Shown one piece after another: positions 1 through 9,332 of a stretch of 9,347 bases of DNA (position 1 is the stretch's first letter; every line of letters starts with the position of its first letter). Both the position numbers and the translations under genes were made by a program. Source of the DNA: an uncultured Ideonella sp. (GTDB lineage Bacteria > Pseudomonadota > Gammaproteobacteria > Burkholderiales > Burkholderiaceae); assembly GCA_946479475.1 (NCBI GenBank), contig CAMLGG010000208.1, forward strand, positions 1-9,347. The letters run 5' to 3'. The notes below the pieces were generated by a model. The model made no database searches and was not told the origin of the DNA. It was given only the letters and a program-made list of their open reading frames with translations.

Positions 1-453
1 GATGGGCCGGCCGTGGCCACCGCGGCGCCGCTGCCGGCCCTGGCCGAGCCCGCCGCCTCCCGCCCGTCGCCCGCCCCCGCGCCCACCGCGTTCGCCAAGG
101 TCAACATCGTCAACGGCGTCGGGGTGACCGGGGCTGCGGCCCGCGTGCGCCAGCTGCTGCAAGGCGACCCGGTGAGCGTGCTGCGCCTGCAGAACCAGCG
201 GCCCTACCAACAGGCCGAGACGGTCGTTCAGTACCGCGCCGGCTTCCAGGCGGCCGCGCTGCACATCGCGCAGCGCATCCCCGCCGGCGCGGCCACGCAG
301 CAGGTCGGTGCGATCGACGGCGCAGCGGACCTGCGAGTGGTGCTGGGCCACGACCGGCGCGAGGTGCTGGCCGCCTGCGTGTCGCACGGCGAATGCGCGC
401 CACGCGTGCCCGCCGGCACGACCCTGGCTGCCGCGCAGGCGCCTGCCCGCTGA
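1..453 (+). CDS. LytR_C-domain protein, 3' part (5' end outside window)
   Basis: The reading frame is open from the first base, so this is the C-terminal ~150 residues of a longer protein; a GTG at 13 is in frame but is more likely internal. The visible part starts with a Pro/Ala-rich, disordered-looking linker (about 35 residues) and then a compact domain beginning VNIVNGVGVTGAAARVRQLL and running to a hydrophobic strand ending LRVVLGHD. This 'NGVG-x-GAA-R-R' opening, followed by a QNQRPY...TVVQYRAGF segment, resembles the LytR_C (LytR/CpsA/Psr C-terminal) domain. In proteobacteria such domains often end TPR-containing envelope or pilus-assembly proteins, but no TPR is visible here, so the role is unknown. 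Two cysteines lie close together near the end (CVSHGEC) and could form a disulfide if the protein is exported. The 37 bases to dapC contain a promoter-like element, so it is probably a separate transcription unit. Confidence 0.6.
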   Translation, partial: DGPAVATAAPLPALAEPAASRPSPAPAPTAFAKVNIVNGVGVTGAAARVRQLLQGDPVSVLRLQNQRPYQQAETVVQYRAGFQAAALHIAQRIPAGAATQQVGAIDGAADLRVVLGHDRREVLAACVSHGECAPRVPAGTTLAAAQAPAR

Positions 454-477
454 GCGTACGAAGCGGGGGCTTGCCGC

Positions 478-483
478 GATAAT
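478..483 (+). promoter_or_regulatory. Putative -10 element of a leaderless dapC promoter
   Basis: GATAAT matches the sigma-70 -10 consensus at five of six positions and ends seven bases before the dapC ATG at 491. A transcript would therefore start at or next to the start codon, and no Shine-Dalgarno sequence is seen. The element is flanked by CCGCG (474-478) and CGCGG (486-490), a 5-bp inverted repeat. There is no good -35 hexamer at 16-18 bases spacing. The promoter is inferred from sequence alone. Confidence 0.45.
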
Positions 484-490
484 CCCGCGG

Positions 491-1693
491 ATGAATCCCC
501 TGCTCGGCAGGCTGCACGCCTACCCCTTCGAGCGCCTGCGCGCGCTGACCCGCGACATCCACCCCAACCCCGCTTATCGCCCGATCAGCCTGGGCATTGG
601 CGAGCCGCGCCACCCGGCGCCGGCCCTGGTCGAGCAGGCCCTGTGCGCCAACCTGGCCGGACTTTCGAGCTACCCGGCCACCGCTGGCGAACCGGCATTG
701 CGCGAGTCCATGGCCTCGTGGGTGGCGCGCCGCTACGGGGTGGCGTTGAACCCCGGCACGCAGGTGCTGCCGGTCAACGGCTCGCGCGAGGCGCTGTTCG
801 CCCTGGCGCAGACGGTGATCGATGCTTCCCGGCCCGGCGCCACCGTCGTCTGCCCCAATCCCTTCTACCAGATCTACGAAGGCGCGGCCCTGCTGGCCGG
901 GGCGCAGACCGCCTTCGCCAACAGCGACCCGGCGCGCAACTTCGCCTGCGACTGGCGCCTGGTCGACGAGGCGACCTGGGCCCGCACCCAGCTGCTCTAC
1001 ACCTGCTCGCCGGGCAACCCCACCGGCGCGGTGATGCCGCTTTCGGAGTGGAAGGAGCTGTTCGAGCTGAGCGACCGCCACGGCTTCGTCATCGCCAGCG
1101 ACGAGTGCTACTCCGAGATCTACTTCCGGGACGAGCCGCCGCTCGGGGCGCTGGCCGCCGCCAAGGCGCTGGGGCGCGACGACTTCCGCAACCTGGTCGT
1201 GCTGACCAGCCTTTCCAAGCGCAGCAACGTGCCGGGCATGCGCTCGGGCTTCGTGGCCGGCGACGCGGCCATCCTCAAGGCCTTCCTGCTCTACCGCACC
1301 TACCACGGCAGCGCGATGAGCAAGATGGTGCAGGCCGCCAGCATCGCGGCCTGGAACGACGAGGCCCACGTGGAGGCCAACCGGGCCCAGTACCGCGCCA
1401 AGTTCGCCCAGGTCACGCCCATGCTTTCGAAGGTGCTGGACGTGAAGCTGCCGGATGCCGGCTTCTACCTCTGGGCCGGCGTGCCGAAGGACGCCCATGG
1501 CGGAGACGACATCGCCTTCAGCCTGGGCCTGCTCGCTCAATACAATGTTTCGGTCCTGCCCGGCAGCCTGCTGGCGCGCGAGGCGCACGGCCACAACCCC
1601 GGCGCCGGCCGCATCCGCATGGCGCTCGTGGCCGAGGCGCCCGAGTGCGTCGAGGCGGCCGAGCGCATCGTCGCCTACACCCGATCCTACTGA
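491..1693 (+). CDS. dapC: Succinyldiaminopimelate transaminase (DapC)
   Basis: A 400-residue class I/II fold-type I PLP aminotransferase. It is expected to transfer an amino group from glutamate to N-succinyl-2-amino-6-ketopimelate, giving N-succinyl-LL-diaminopimelate, in the cytoplasm. Visible landmarks: GIGEPRHP near the N-terminus, SPGNPTG with Asn176, DECYSEIYF with Asp204 (pyridine nitrogen contact) and Tyr207, the PLP-binding Lys243 in [15 protein letters not shown], and the substrate carboxylate Arg376 in RIRMAL. All core residues are present and the length is normal. The ATG at 491 was chosen because the [19 protein letters not shown] start is typical of DapC; the same frame is open further upstream (in-frame ATG at 308) but that part overlaps the preceding gene and lacks family similarity. 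dapD begins 13 bases downstream, which supports DapC over ArgD or another aminotransferase. Confidence 0.93.
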   Translation: MNPLLGRLHAYPFERLRALTRDIHPNPAYRPISLGIGEPRHPAPALVEQALCANLAGLSSYPATAGEPALRESMASWVARRYGVALNPGTQVLPVNGSREALFALAQTVIDASRPGATVVCPNPFYQIYEGAALLAGAQTAFANSDPARNFACDWRLVDEATWARTQLLYTCSPGNPTGAVMPLSEWKELFELSDRHGFVIASDECYSEIYFRDEPPLGALAAAKALGRDDFRNLVVLTSLSKRSNVPGMRSGFVAGDAAILKAFLLYRTYHGSAMSKMVQAASIAAWNDEAHVEANRAQYRAKFAQVTPMLSKVLDVKLPDAGFYLWAGVPKDAHGGDDIAFSLGLLAQYNVSVLPGSLLAREAHGHNPGAGRIRMALVAEAPECVEAAERIVAYTRSY

Positions 1694-1706
1694 AGCCCCC
1701 CACCCC

Positions 1707-2531
1707 ATGACGCAAGACCTCCAAACCATCATCGACCAGGCCTGGGAAGAGCGCGCCAGGCTCAACGCCGCTTCCGCCGCGCCTGCCATCCACGAAGCGG
1801 TGGAGCAGGTGATCGCCGACCTCAACGCGGGCCGGCTGCGCGTGGCCGAGCGCCAGGGCGTCGGCCAGTGGCAGGTCAACCAGTGGGTCAAGAAGGCGGT
1901 GCTGCTGTCCTTCCGCCTGAAGGACAACAAGCCCATCCGCTCTGGCGACCTGACCTTCTTCGACAAGGTCGAGACCAAGTTCTCCCACATGGACGACGCG
2001 GCCCTGGCCGAGATGGGCGTGCGCGTCGTGCCGCCGGCCGTGGCGCGGCGCGGCAGCTACATCGCCAAGGGCGCGGTGCTGATGCCCTCCTACGTGAACA
2101 TCGGCGCCTACGTGGACGAGAACACGATGGTCGACACCTGGGCCACCGTCGGCTCCTGCGCGCAGATCGGCAAGAACGTGCACCTTTCGGGCGGCGTCGG
2201 CATCGGCGGCGTGCTGGAGCCGCTGCAGGCCAACCCGACCATCATCGAGGACAACTGCTTCATCGGCGCCCGCTCCGAGGTGGTCGAGGGCGTGATCGTC
2301 GAGGAGAACTCCGTCATCTCGATGGGCGTCTACATCGGCCAGAGCACCAAGATCTACGACCGCGCCACCGGCGAGGTGATCTACGGCCGCGTGCCGGCCG
2401 GCTCGGTCGTGGTCAGCGGCAACCTGCCCTCGCCCGACGGCAAGTACAGCCTGTACTGCGCCGTGATCGTCAAGCGCGTCGATGCGCAGACGCGTGCGAA
2501 AACCAGCATCAACGAGCTCCTGCGCAGCTAA
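1707..2531 (+). CDS. dapD: Tetrahydrodipicolinate N-succinyltransferase (DapD)
   Basis: DapD transfers succinyl from succinyl-CoA to 2,3,4,5-tetrahydropyridine-2,6-dicarboxylate, the first committed step of the succinylase branch; the enzyme is a cytosolic trimer. The 274 residues equal the E. coli protein's length. The N-terminal helical part ([20 protein letters not shown]) is followed from about residue 110 by a left-handed beta-helix of hexapeptide repeats, seen as [28 protein letters not shown], then [39 protein letters not shown] and the [14 protein letters not shown] segment typical of the family. The ATG at 1707 gives the family N-terminus; the same frame is open upstream through dapC but that is a shadow. 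No Shine-Dalgarno motif is visible in the 13-base gap to dapC, so translation may depend on coupling to it. Confidence 0.96.
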   Translation: MTQDLQTIIDQAWEERARLNAASAAPAIHEAVEQVIADLNAGRLRVAERQGVGQWQVNQWVKKAVLLSFRLKDNKPIRSGDLTFFDKVETKFSHMDDAALAEMGVRVVPPAVARRGSYIAKGAVLMPSYVNIGAYVDENTMVDTWATVGSCAQIGKNVHLSGGVGIGGVLEPLQANPTIIEDNCFIGARSEVVEGVIVEENSVISMGVYIGQSTKIYDRATGEVIYGRVPAGSVVVSGNLPSPDGKYSLYCAVIVKRVDAQTRAKTSINELLRS

Positions 2532-2588
2532 AGACGCGCAGTCATCGGCCGAAGACACGATTTCACCCACTGCGCCCGGAGTGCTGCC

Positions 2589-4963
<2,375 letters not shown>

Positions 4964-4983
<20 letters not shown>

Positions 4984-5157
4984 GAACGGCCTACCTTCGC
5001 ACTCCGCCGAGCAGGTTCGGCCTGAGCCTCCGCCGTTCGGCCTGAACCTCCACCGTTCGGCCTGAGCCTGTCGAAGGCGAGATCCCTGTGCAGTCGGCCC
5101 TTCGACAAGCTCAGGTCGAACGGAGTGCTTTCCGTTCGGGCTGAGCCTGTCGAAGCC
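4964..5157. repeat. Cluster of short inverted/tandem repeats between dapE and prmB
   Basis: The 284-base gap is dominated by copies of a ~25-bp element. Copies reading CCCTTCGACAAGCTCAGG... then GAACGG lie at 4964-4989 and 5098-5123. Opposite-facing copies reading CCGTTCGG(C/G)CTGAGCCTG then TCGAAG lie at 5053-5077 and 5132-5157. Two truncated opposite-facing units at 5015-5034 and 5035-5054 precede the full copy at 5053, giving three units with exactly 20-base period. The 5098-5123 and 5132-5154 copies face each other across an eight-base loop (5124-5131) and match at 20 of 23 positions. From memory, sequences of this kind (TTCGACA(A/G)GCTCAGG-type) are scattered between genes in many GC-rich proteobacteria; their mode of spread is not established here. 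No gene is supported in the gap. Confidence 0.85.
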
Positions 5158-5219
5158 CCGCCTCGAAAAGCGAACGAGCGGGCAGATGTAGTCCAATACC
5201 GCCTCAACCGGAAACCCGC

Positions 5220-6098
5220 ATGACCACCCTCGAACTCATCGAACAGATGAGCGCCCGCCTCGAACAGGCGGGCGTTTCGTTTGGCCACGGCACCACCAAC
5301 GCCTTCGACGAAGCCGCCTGGCTGGTGCTGTGGGCGCTGGGCCAGCCGCTGGATGCGCTCGACATGGTCGCCGACCAGGCCGTTCCCGAGGCCAAGGTCG
5401 CGTCGGCCACCGCCCTGGTCGAACGGCGAATCGCCACCCGCAAGCCCGCGGCCTACCTCACCGGCGAGGCCTGGCTGCAGGGCGTGCCCTTCACGGTGGA
5501 CGAGCGGGTCATCGTGCCGCGCTCCCTCATCGCCGAATGCATCGCCGATGCCACGGTCGACCCCTGGCTGAGCGGCAGCACGCAGCGCGTGCTCGACCTG
5601 TGCACCGGCAACGGCAGCCTGGCCGTGCTGGCCGCGATGGCCTGGCCGGAAGTCCTGGTCACGGCGACGGACCTGTCCGCCGATGCGCTGGCCGTGGCCC
5701 GCATCAACGTCCGCCGCCATGAGCTCGGCGAGCGCATCACCCTGCTGCAAGGCGATGGCCTCGCCGCCGTCGCCGGCCAGCCTCCCTTCGACCTCATCCT
5801 CTGCAACCCGCCCTACGTCAATGCCGCCTCGATGGCCGCGCTGCCGGCCGAGTACCGCGCCGAGCCGGAGCTCGCCCTGGCCGGCGGCGAGGACGGCATG
5901 GATTTCATCCGCAAGCTGCTTCGCGAAGCGCCCGGCCTGATGACGCCCGAAGCCGTGCTCGTGCTCGAGATCGGCCACGAGCGCGGGCATTTCGAAGCGG
6001 CATTCCCTTCGCTGGACGTCGTCTGGCTGCCCACCAGCGCCGGCGACGACCATGTTCTGCTGGTCACCCGCGAGGCGCTGGCCACCCTTCCCCGATGA
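5220..6098 (+). CDS. prmB: Ribosomal protein L3 glutamine N5-methyltransferase (PrmB)
   Basis: An S-adenosylmethionine-dependent methyltransferase expected to methylate a glutamine side chain of 50S protein L3 in the cytoplasm. The N-terminal helical domain (about residues 1-95) ends in the family segment AAYLTGEAWLQGVPFTVDERVIVPRS. The Rossmann domain has SAM motif I DLCTGNG (Asp126-Gly132) and the catalytic NPPY motif (196-199), which marks glutamine/adenine N-methylation. The NPPYV...LPAEYRAEPELALAGGEDGMDF run is characteristic of PrmB/PrmC. Of the two, PrmB is preferred for the MTTLELIEQ N-terminus, the CTGNGSLAV form of motif I and the chromosomal context. The 292 residues fit. The ATG follows a weak CGGAAA seven bases away. 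The stop overlaps the next gene by four bases (ATGA). Confidence 0.9.
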   Translation: MTTLELIEQMSARLEQAGVSFGHGTTNAFDEAAWLVLWALGQPLDALDMVADQAVPEAKVASATALVERRIATRKPAAYLTGEAWLQGVPFTVDERVIVPRSLIAECIADATVDPWLSGSTQRVLDLCTGNGSLAVLAAMAWPEVLVTATDLSADALAVARINVRRHELGERITLLQGDGLAAVAGQPPFDLILCNPPYVNAASMAALPAEYRAEPELALAGGEDGMDFIRKLLREAPGLMTPEAVLVLEIGHERGHFEAAFPSLDVVWLPTSAGDDHVLLVTREALATLPR

Positions 6099-8080
6099 TC
6101 ACCCTTCGCAACCTGACGCTCAGGCGCGGCACCAAGGTCGTGCTGGACAGCGCCTCCGTCACCCTCAACCCCGGCGAGAAGATCGGCCTGGTCGGGCGCA
6201 ACGGCGCCGGCAAGTCGAGCCTGTTCGCGCTCATCGCCGGCCGGCTGCACGCCGACGCCGGCGACTTCGAGATGCCGCCGCGATGGCGCCTGGGCGAGGT
6301 TGCCCAGAACATGCCCGAGACCGACACGCCGGCGACCGAGTTCGTGCTCCAGGGCGACATCCCGCTGGTGGCGGCCCAGGCCGAGCTGGCCAAGGCCGAG
6401 GAGGCCAACGACGGCGAGGCGATGGCCCATGCGCACCTCGCGCTCGAAGAGGCCGGCGCCTTCGACGCCCGCTCGCGCGCCCAGACGCTGCTGCTGGGCC
6501 TCGGCTTCTCGAAGGAGCAGCTGGAAGCGCCGGTGGACAGCTTCTCGGGCGGCTGGCGCATGCGCCTTCAGCTCGCCCGCGCGCTGATGTGCCCGGCCGA
6601 CCTGCTGCTGCTGGACGAACCCACCAACCACCTGGACCTGGATGCCCTGGTCTGGCTCGAGGGCTGGCTGCAGCGCTATGCCGGCACCCTGCTGGTGATC
6701 AGCCACGACCGCGAGTTCCTCGATGCCATCACCGGCGTCACGCTGCACCTCGACGATGCCAAGCTGACCCGCTACGGCGGCAACTACACCACCTTCGAGG
6801 AGATGCGCGCCGAACGGCTCTCGCAGCAGGCTGCCGCCTATTCGAAGCAGCAGGAGCGCATCGCCCACCTGCAGCGCTTCATCGACCGATTCAAGGCCAA
6901 GGCGACCAAGGCCAAGCAGGCCCAGAGCCGGGTCAAGGCCCTGGCGAGGATGGAGAAGCTCGCGCCGGTGCTCACCGCCAGCGACTTCAGCTTCGAGTTC
7001 CGCGAGCCCAACAACCTGCCGAATCCCATGCTGGCCCTGCGCGACGTGGTGTGCGGATACAAGGCCGCGAACGAGGACGGCAGCGACAAGCCAATCGTCC
7101 ACGACATCAACCGTACCGTGCTGGCCGGCCAGCGCATCGGCATCCTCGGTGCCAACGGCCAGGGCAAGTCGACCTTCGTCAAGACCATCGCCCGCGAGCA
7201 TCCCGCCCTGGGCGGCACCATCACCGAAGGCAAGGGCCTGGCGATAGGCTACTTCGCCCAGCAGGAGATGGACCTGCTGCACGCCGACGACACGCCGCTG
7301 CAGCACATGGTGCGCCTCGCGCGCACCGTCGGCCCCGAGGCGCGCGAGCAGGAGCTGCGCGACTTCCTCGGCCAGTTCCGCTTCGTCGGCGAGATGGTCC
7401 ACCAGCCGGTGGGCACGCTCTCGGGCGGCGAGAAGGCGCGACTGGTGCTCGGCTCGCTGGTCTGGCAACGCCCGAACCTGCTGCTGCTGGACGAGCCCAC
7501 GAACCACCTGGACCTGAACACCCGCGAGGCGCTTTCGATGGCGCTCAACGAGTTCGAGGGCACGGTGATGCTGGTCAGCCACGACCGGGCCCTGCTGCGC
7601 GAGGTGTGCGACGAATTCTGGCTGGTCGCCGACGGCAAGCTTTCGCCCTTCGACGGCGACCTCGACGACTACCAGCGCTGGCTGCTGGAGCGCAGCCGCG
7701 AGGCCGCGCGGGCCTTGTCGGGCAAGCCCCCGGCGGCGCCCCCACCCGCGCCCAAAGCCGCCGCCGCGCCGGTCGCCGCCCCTTCGCCCTCGCCCGCCAA
7801 CGCCCGCGACGATCGCAAGGCCGCCGCGCAGGCCCGGGCGAAGCTGGCCGACAGGACCCGGCCCCTGCGCAACGAGGTCGCGCAGATCGACAAGCGGCTG
7901 GAGAAGCTGCACGCCGAGCAGACCGAGGTCGAGGCCCAGCTGGCCGCTCCCGGCCTGGCCGGCGAGCAGTTCGGCGAGCTGGGCCGGCGCCTCGCCCACA
8001 TCCAGGCCGAGACGTCGATGCTGGAAGAGCGCTGGCTGGAGCTGCAGACCGAGATCGAGTCGATCAGCTCGGCCGGCTGA
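6095..8080 (+). CDS. yheS: ABC-F family ATP-binding protein, YheS type
   Basis: A soluble protein of 661 residues with two ATP-binding cassettes and no membrane segments, so not a transporter; ABC-F proteins act on the ribosome. Cassette 1: Walker A GRNGAGKS (Lys40), signature SFSGGW (Ser151 in FSGG), Walker B/D-loop DEPTNHLD (174-181), switch ISHDREFLD. The linker at about 239-290 is a basic helical hairpin (SKQQERIAHLQRFIDRFKAKATKAKQAQSR), matching the P-site tRNA-interaction region. Cassette 2: GANGQGKST (Lys358), LSGGEKARL (Ser443), DEPTNHLD (466-473), VSHDRALL. Both Walker B glutamates are present, so both sites look catalytic. A Pro/Ala-rich linker (about 543-570) leads to a charged C-terminal coiled coil (about 575-655; RTRPLRNEVAQIDKRLEKL), which resembles YheS more than EttA or Uup. 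The ATG overlaps the prmB stop (ATGA), suggesting translational coupling. Confidence 0.88.
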   Translation: MITLRNLTLRRGTKVVLDSASVTLNPGEKIGLVGRNGAGKSSLFALIAGRLHADAGDFEMPPRWRLGEVAQNMPETDTPATEFVLQGDIPLVAAQAELAKAEEANDGEAMAHAHLALEEAGAFDARSRAQTLLLGLGFSKEQLEAPVDSFSGGWRMRLQLARALMCPADLLLLDEPTNHLDLDALVWLEGWLQRYAGTLLVISHDREFLDAITGVTLHLDDAKLTRYGGNYTTFEEMRAERLSQQAAAYSKQQERIAHLQRFIDRFKAKATKAKQAQSRVKALARMEKLAPVLTASDFSFEFREPNNLPNPMLALRDVVCGYKAANEDGSDKPIVHDINRTVLAGQRIGILGANGQGKSTFVKTIAREHPALGGTITEGKGLAIGYFAQQEMDLLHADDTPLQHMVRLARTVGPEAREQELRDFLGQFRFVGEMVHQPVGTLSGGEKARLVLGSLVWQRPNLLLLDEPTNHLDLNTREALSMALNEFEGTVMLVSHDRALLREVCDEFWLVADGKLSPFDGDLDDYQRWLLERSREAARALSGKPPAAPPPAPKAAAAPVAAPSPSPANARDDRKAAAQARAKLADRTRPLRNEVAQIDKRLEKLHAEQTEVEAQLAAPGLAGEQFGELGRRLAHIQAETSMLEERWLELQTEIESISSAG

Positions 8081-8082
8081 TC
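8062..8082. terminator. Hairpin over two convergent stop codons, possible bidirectional terminator
   Basis: GATCAGC (8062-8068) and GCTGATC (8076-8082) form a perfect 7-bp stem with a seven-base loop. The stop of the ABC-F gene (8078-8080) lies in the right arm, and the leftward gene's stop (8081-8083) begins at the very next base. It is symmetric and so would form in both transcripts. There is no T-run on either side, so it is at best a weak or atypical terminator. Confidence 0.3.
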
Positions 8083-8584
8083 ATTCGATCCGCTCGAAGT
8101 CCATCTCCCAGTTGGTCTCCCAGGTCTTGCCGCCATCGGGCGAGAAGGCCTGCTCCCAGCGCGGCGTGGCGGTCCTCGTCTTCAGCCAGAGGAAGCGAAC
8201 CTTGATGGGCTGGCCGCGGAAGGTATCGTCGGCGTAGAAGACGCCGTCGCCGCCCTCGAAGCGGCCGACCATGGGCACGTCGATCTGCCCGGGAAAGCGC
8301 GCGTCCAGCCACCAGATGGACCAGTGCTTCTGCACCGGGTCCCAGCAGCGGATGGTCGAGGCGCGGTAGCGGCCGCCCGGCAGGTCCAGCACGTTGTGGT
8401 CGACGTTGCCCTGGCCGCCCATCAGCGGCTGCAGGTGGCACACGCCCTCGAAGCGCTCCCACTCGGTGCAGCCGGCCAGGCGGTCGCGCAGCCGGCGATG
8501 GTGCACTCGCCAGTGGCCGAACAGCGGGTCGAAGTCGTGGCAGGTGCCTTCATGGGGAGCGGTCAGGTCGGCGATCGCGGGCAT
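8081..8584 (-). CDS. DUF1579-like protein of unknown function
   Basis: A 167-residue soluble protein with no signal peptide or membrane segment. Visible features: HDFDPLFGHWRVHHRRL (13-31), CHLQPLMGGQGNVDHN (49-64), the Trp-rich strand HWSIWWLDAR (87-96), the segment GVFYADDTFRGQPIKVRFLW (114-133) and the C-terminal PRWEQAFSPDGGKTWETNWEM (141-161). The alternating strands, the early 'D-x-L-x-G-x-W' and the late 'SxDGGxTWExNW' resemble DUF1579 and related lipocalin-like beta-barrel proteins that may bind small ligands; this is family resemblance by eye. The ATG at 8584 was chosen because AAGGAG (complement of 8591-8596) sits six bases upstream; the frame extends to 8836 but there it only shadows the neighbouring gene. 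It starts 37 bases after the NIPSNAP gene on the same strand and is probably co-transcribed with it. Its stop abuts that of the ABC-F gene. Confidence 0.7.
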   Translation of the reverse strand: MPAIADLTAPHEGTCHDFDPLFGHWRVHHRRLRDRLAGCTEWERFEGVCHLQPLMGGQGNVDHNVLDLPGGRYRASTIRCWDPVQKHWSIWWLDARFPGQIDVPMVGRFEGGDGVFYADDTFRGQPIKVRFLWLKTRTATPRWEQAFSPDGGKTWETNWEMDFERIE

Positions 8585-8590
8585 CTCGGT

Positions 8591-8596
8591 CTCCTT
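8591..8596 (-). promoter_or_regulatory. Strong ribosome binding site of the DUF1579-like gene
   Basis: On the minus strand this reads AAGGAG, six bases before the ATG at 8584. It is the best Shine-Dalgarno match noticed in the window and decides the start of this gene over upstream in-frame codons. Confidence 0.75.
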
Positions 8597-8621
8597 GTCG
8601 TGAGGGTGGTCTAGAACGGAT

Positions 8622-9293
8622 TCAGGCGCGGGGCGAACGCGCGGTGGGCGCCAGGTCGAGCACCAGCGGCTCGGCGCGCAGCCAGGGGCCGAAGGCCGCC
8701 AGGCCGGGGACGGGGCCGTCGTGCCCCCAGGTGGCCAGCAGCACGAGCACCGGCCCGTCGCCACGCACCGGCAGGCGCGGGAAGTTGTTGGGCGCCGGCT
8801 CGGTCTCGAAGAACGCCGGCGTCTCGGCGCCGGCATCGCGGCAGGCAGCGAGCCAGGGCCGAACGACGCGCTCGCGCAGATCGGCGCCGGCCGGCTCGAC
8901 CAGGGGCAGCACGACGGCGCGCCAGGCGCGGGCCGGCTCGTGCCTGCCCGGCAAGCCGAGCCCGGGAAGCCCCGCGGAAGGGCGCAGCAGCAGCACGTCG
9001 TCCGAGTCTTCCATCGTCGCGTTCGCAGCGTTCCGGTGGGCCTGCCAGACGGGGCCGCCGTAGAAGGCGGTTAGCGCCCTCTCGCGGGCCGGCATGTCGG
9101 CGAAGCCCCGCAGCCAGGTGAAGCGATCCGGCTCCCGCGGCTCGCGAAAGATGCCGAGCACGGGCATGCCGACAGCTGCCTGCGGCTCGATGAACTCGCG
9201 CTCGAACAGCGCCACCAGATCGTCACGCCGGCCCGGCTTCATTCGGTAGCGGCGCAGTTCGATAACGGAAAGAGAGCTTGATTCGTGTGTCAT
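8622..9293 (-). CDS. NIPSNAP family protein
   Basis: 223 residues, no signal peptide or membrane segment. The N-terminal half (about 8-105) is a NIPSNAP-type ferredoxin-like domain: VIELRRYRMKPGRRDDLVALFEREFIEP, then GIFREPREPDRFTWLRGFADMPARERALTAFYGGPVWQAHRNAANATMEDSDDVLLLRP. The TWLRGF, FYGGPVW and HRNAAN segments are the clearest marks. The second half (about 122-215) has a similar strand-helix layout (RAVVLPLVEP...VRPWLAACRDAGAETPAFFETEPAPNNFPRLPVRGDGPVLVLLATW) and may be a second, diverged copy of the fold, making a dimeric alpha/beta barrel within one chain; this is inference. NIPSNAP proteins lack one agreed biochemical activity. The ATG at 9293 gives MTHESSSLSVIELRRY; a TTG at 9323 adds ten residues with no family character. 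Neither has a convincing ribosome site. It is followed by the DUF1579-like gene. Confidence 0.75.
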   Translation of the reverse strand: MTHESSSLSVIELRRYRMKPGRRDDLVALFEREFIEPQAAVGMPVLGIFREPREPDRFTWLRGFADMPARERALTAFYGGPVWQAHRNAANATMEDSDDVLLLRPSAGLPGLGLPGRHEPARAWRAVVLPLVEPAGADLRERVVRPWLAACRDAGAETPAFFETEPAPNNFPRLPVRGDGPVLVLLATWGHDGPVPGLAAFGPWLRAEPLVLDLAPTARSPRA

Positions 9294-9317
9294 GCCGCCA
9301 TCGTGCACAGGTAACCC

Positions 9318-9332
9318 TGACAAGGCATGTCA
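9318..9332. promoter_or_regulatory. Operator-like inverted repeat upstream of the NIPSNAP gene
   Basis: TGACA (9318-9322) and TGTCA (9328-9332) form an inverted repeat with a five-base centre, 25 bases upstream of the NIPSNAP start. Spacing and symmetry fit a dimeric regulator site such as those of TetR or MarR families. The stretch is also less GC-rich than the genes around it. No clear -35/-10 pair could be assigned on either strand, and whatever gene lies to the right is outside the window. Confidence 0.3.

Noticed and set aside
2536..2575. Inverted repeat GCGCAGT (2536-2542) / ACTGCGC (2569-2575) between dapD and the pilus ATPase
   Set aside because: The 7-bp stem has a 26-base loop and no T-run follows; in GC-rich sequence this can occur by chance. 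Not strong enough to call a terminator or attenuator.
5158..5219. Promoter for prmB
   Set aside because: Some A/T-containing hexamers occur (around CCAATACC near 5193-5200) but no -35/-10 pair with proper spacing could be assigned, so none is listed.
8324..8614. Plus-strand frames opposite the DUF1579-like gene
   Set aside because: They lack a ribosome site and any family resemblance, and lie opposite a gene with good motifs.
8585..8836. N-terminal extension of the DUF1579-like protein up to 8836
   Set aside because: The extra 84 residues overlap the NIPSNAP gene in another frame, are low-complexity Arg/Pro/Ser, and the strong AAGGAG site points to 8584.
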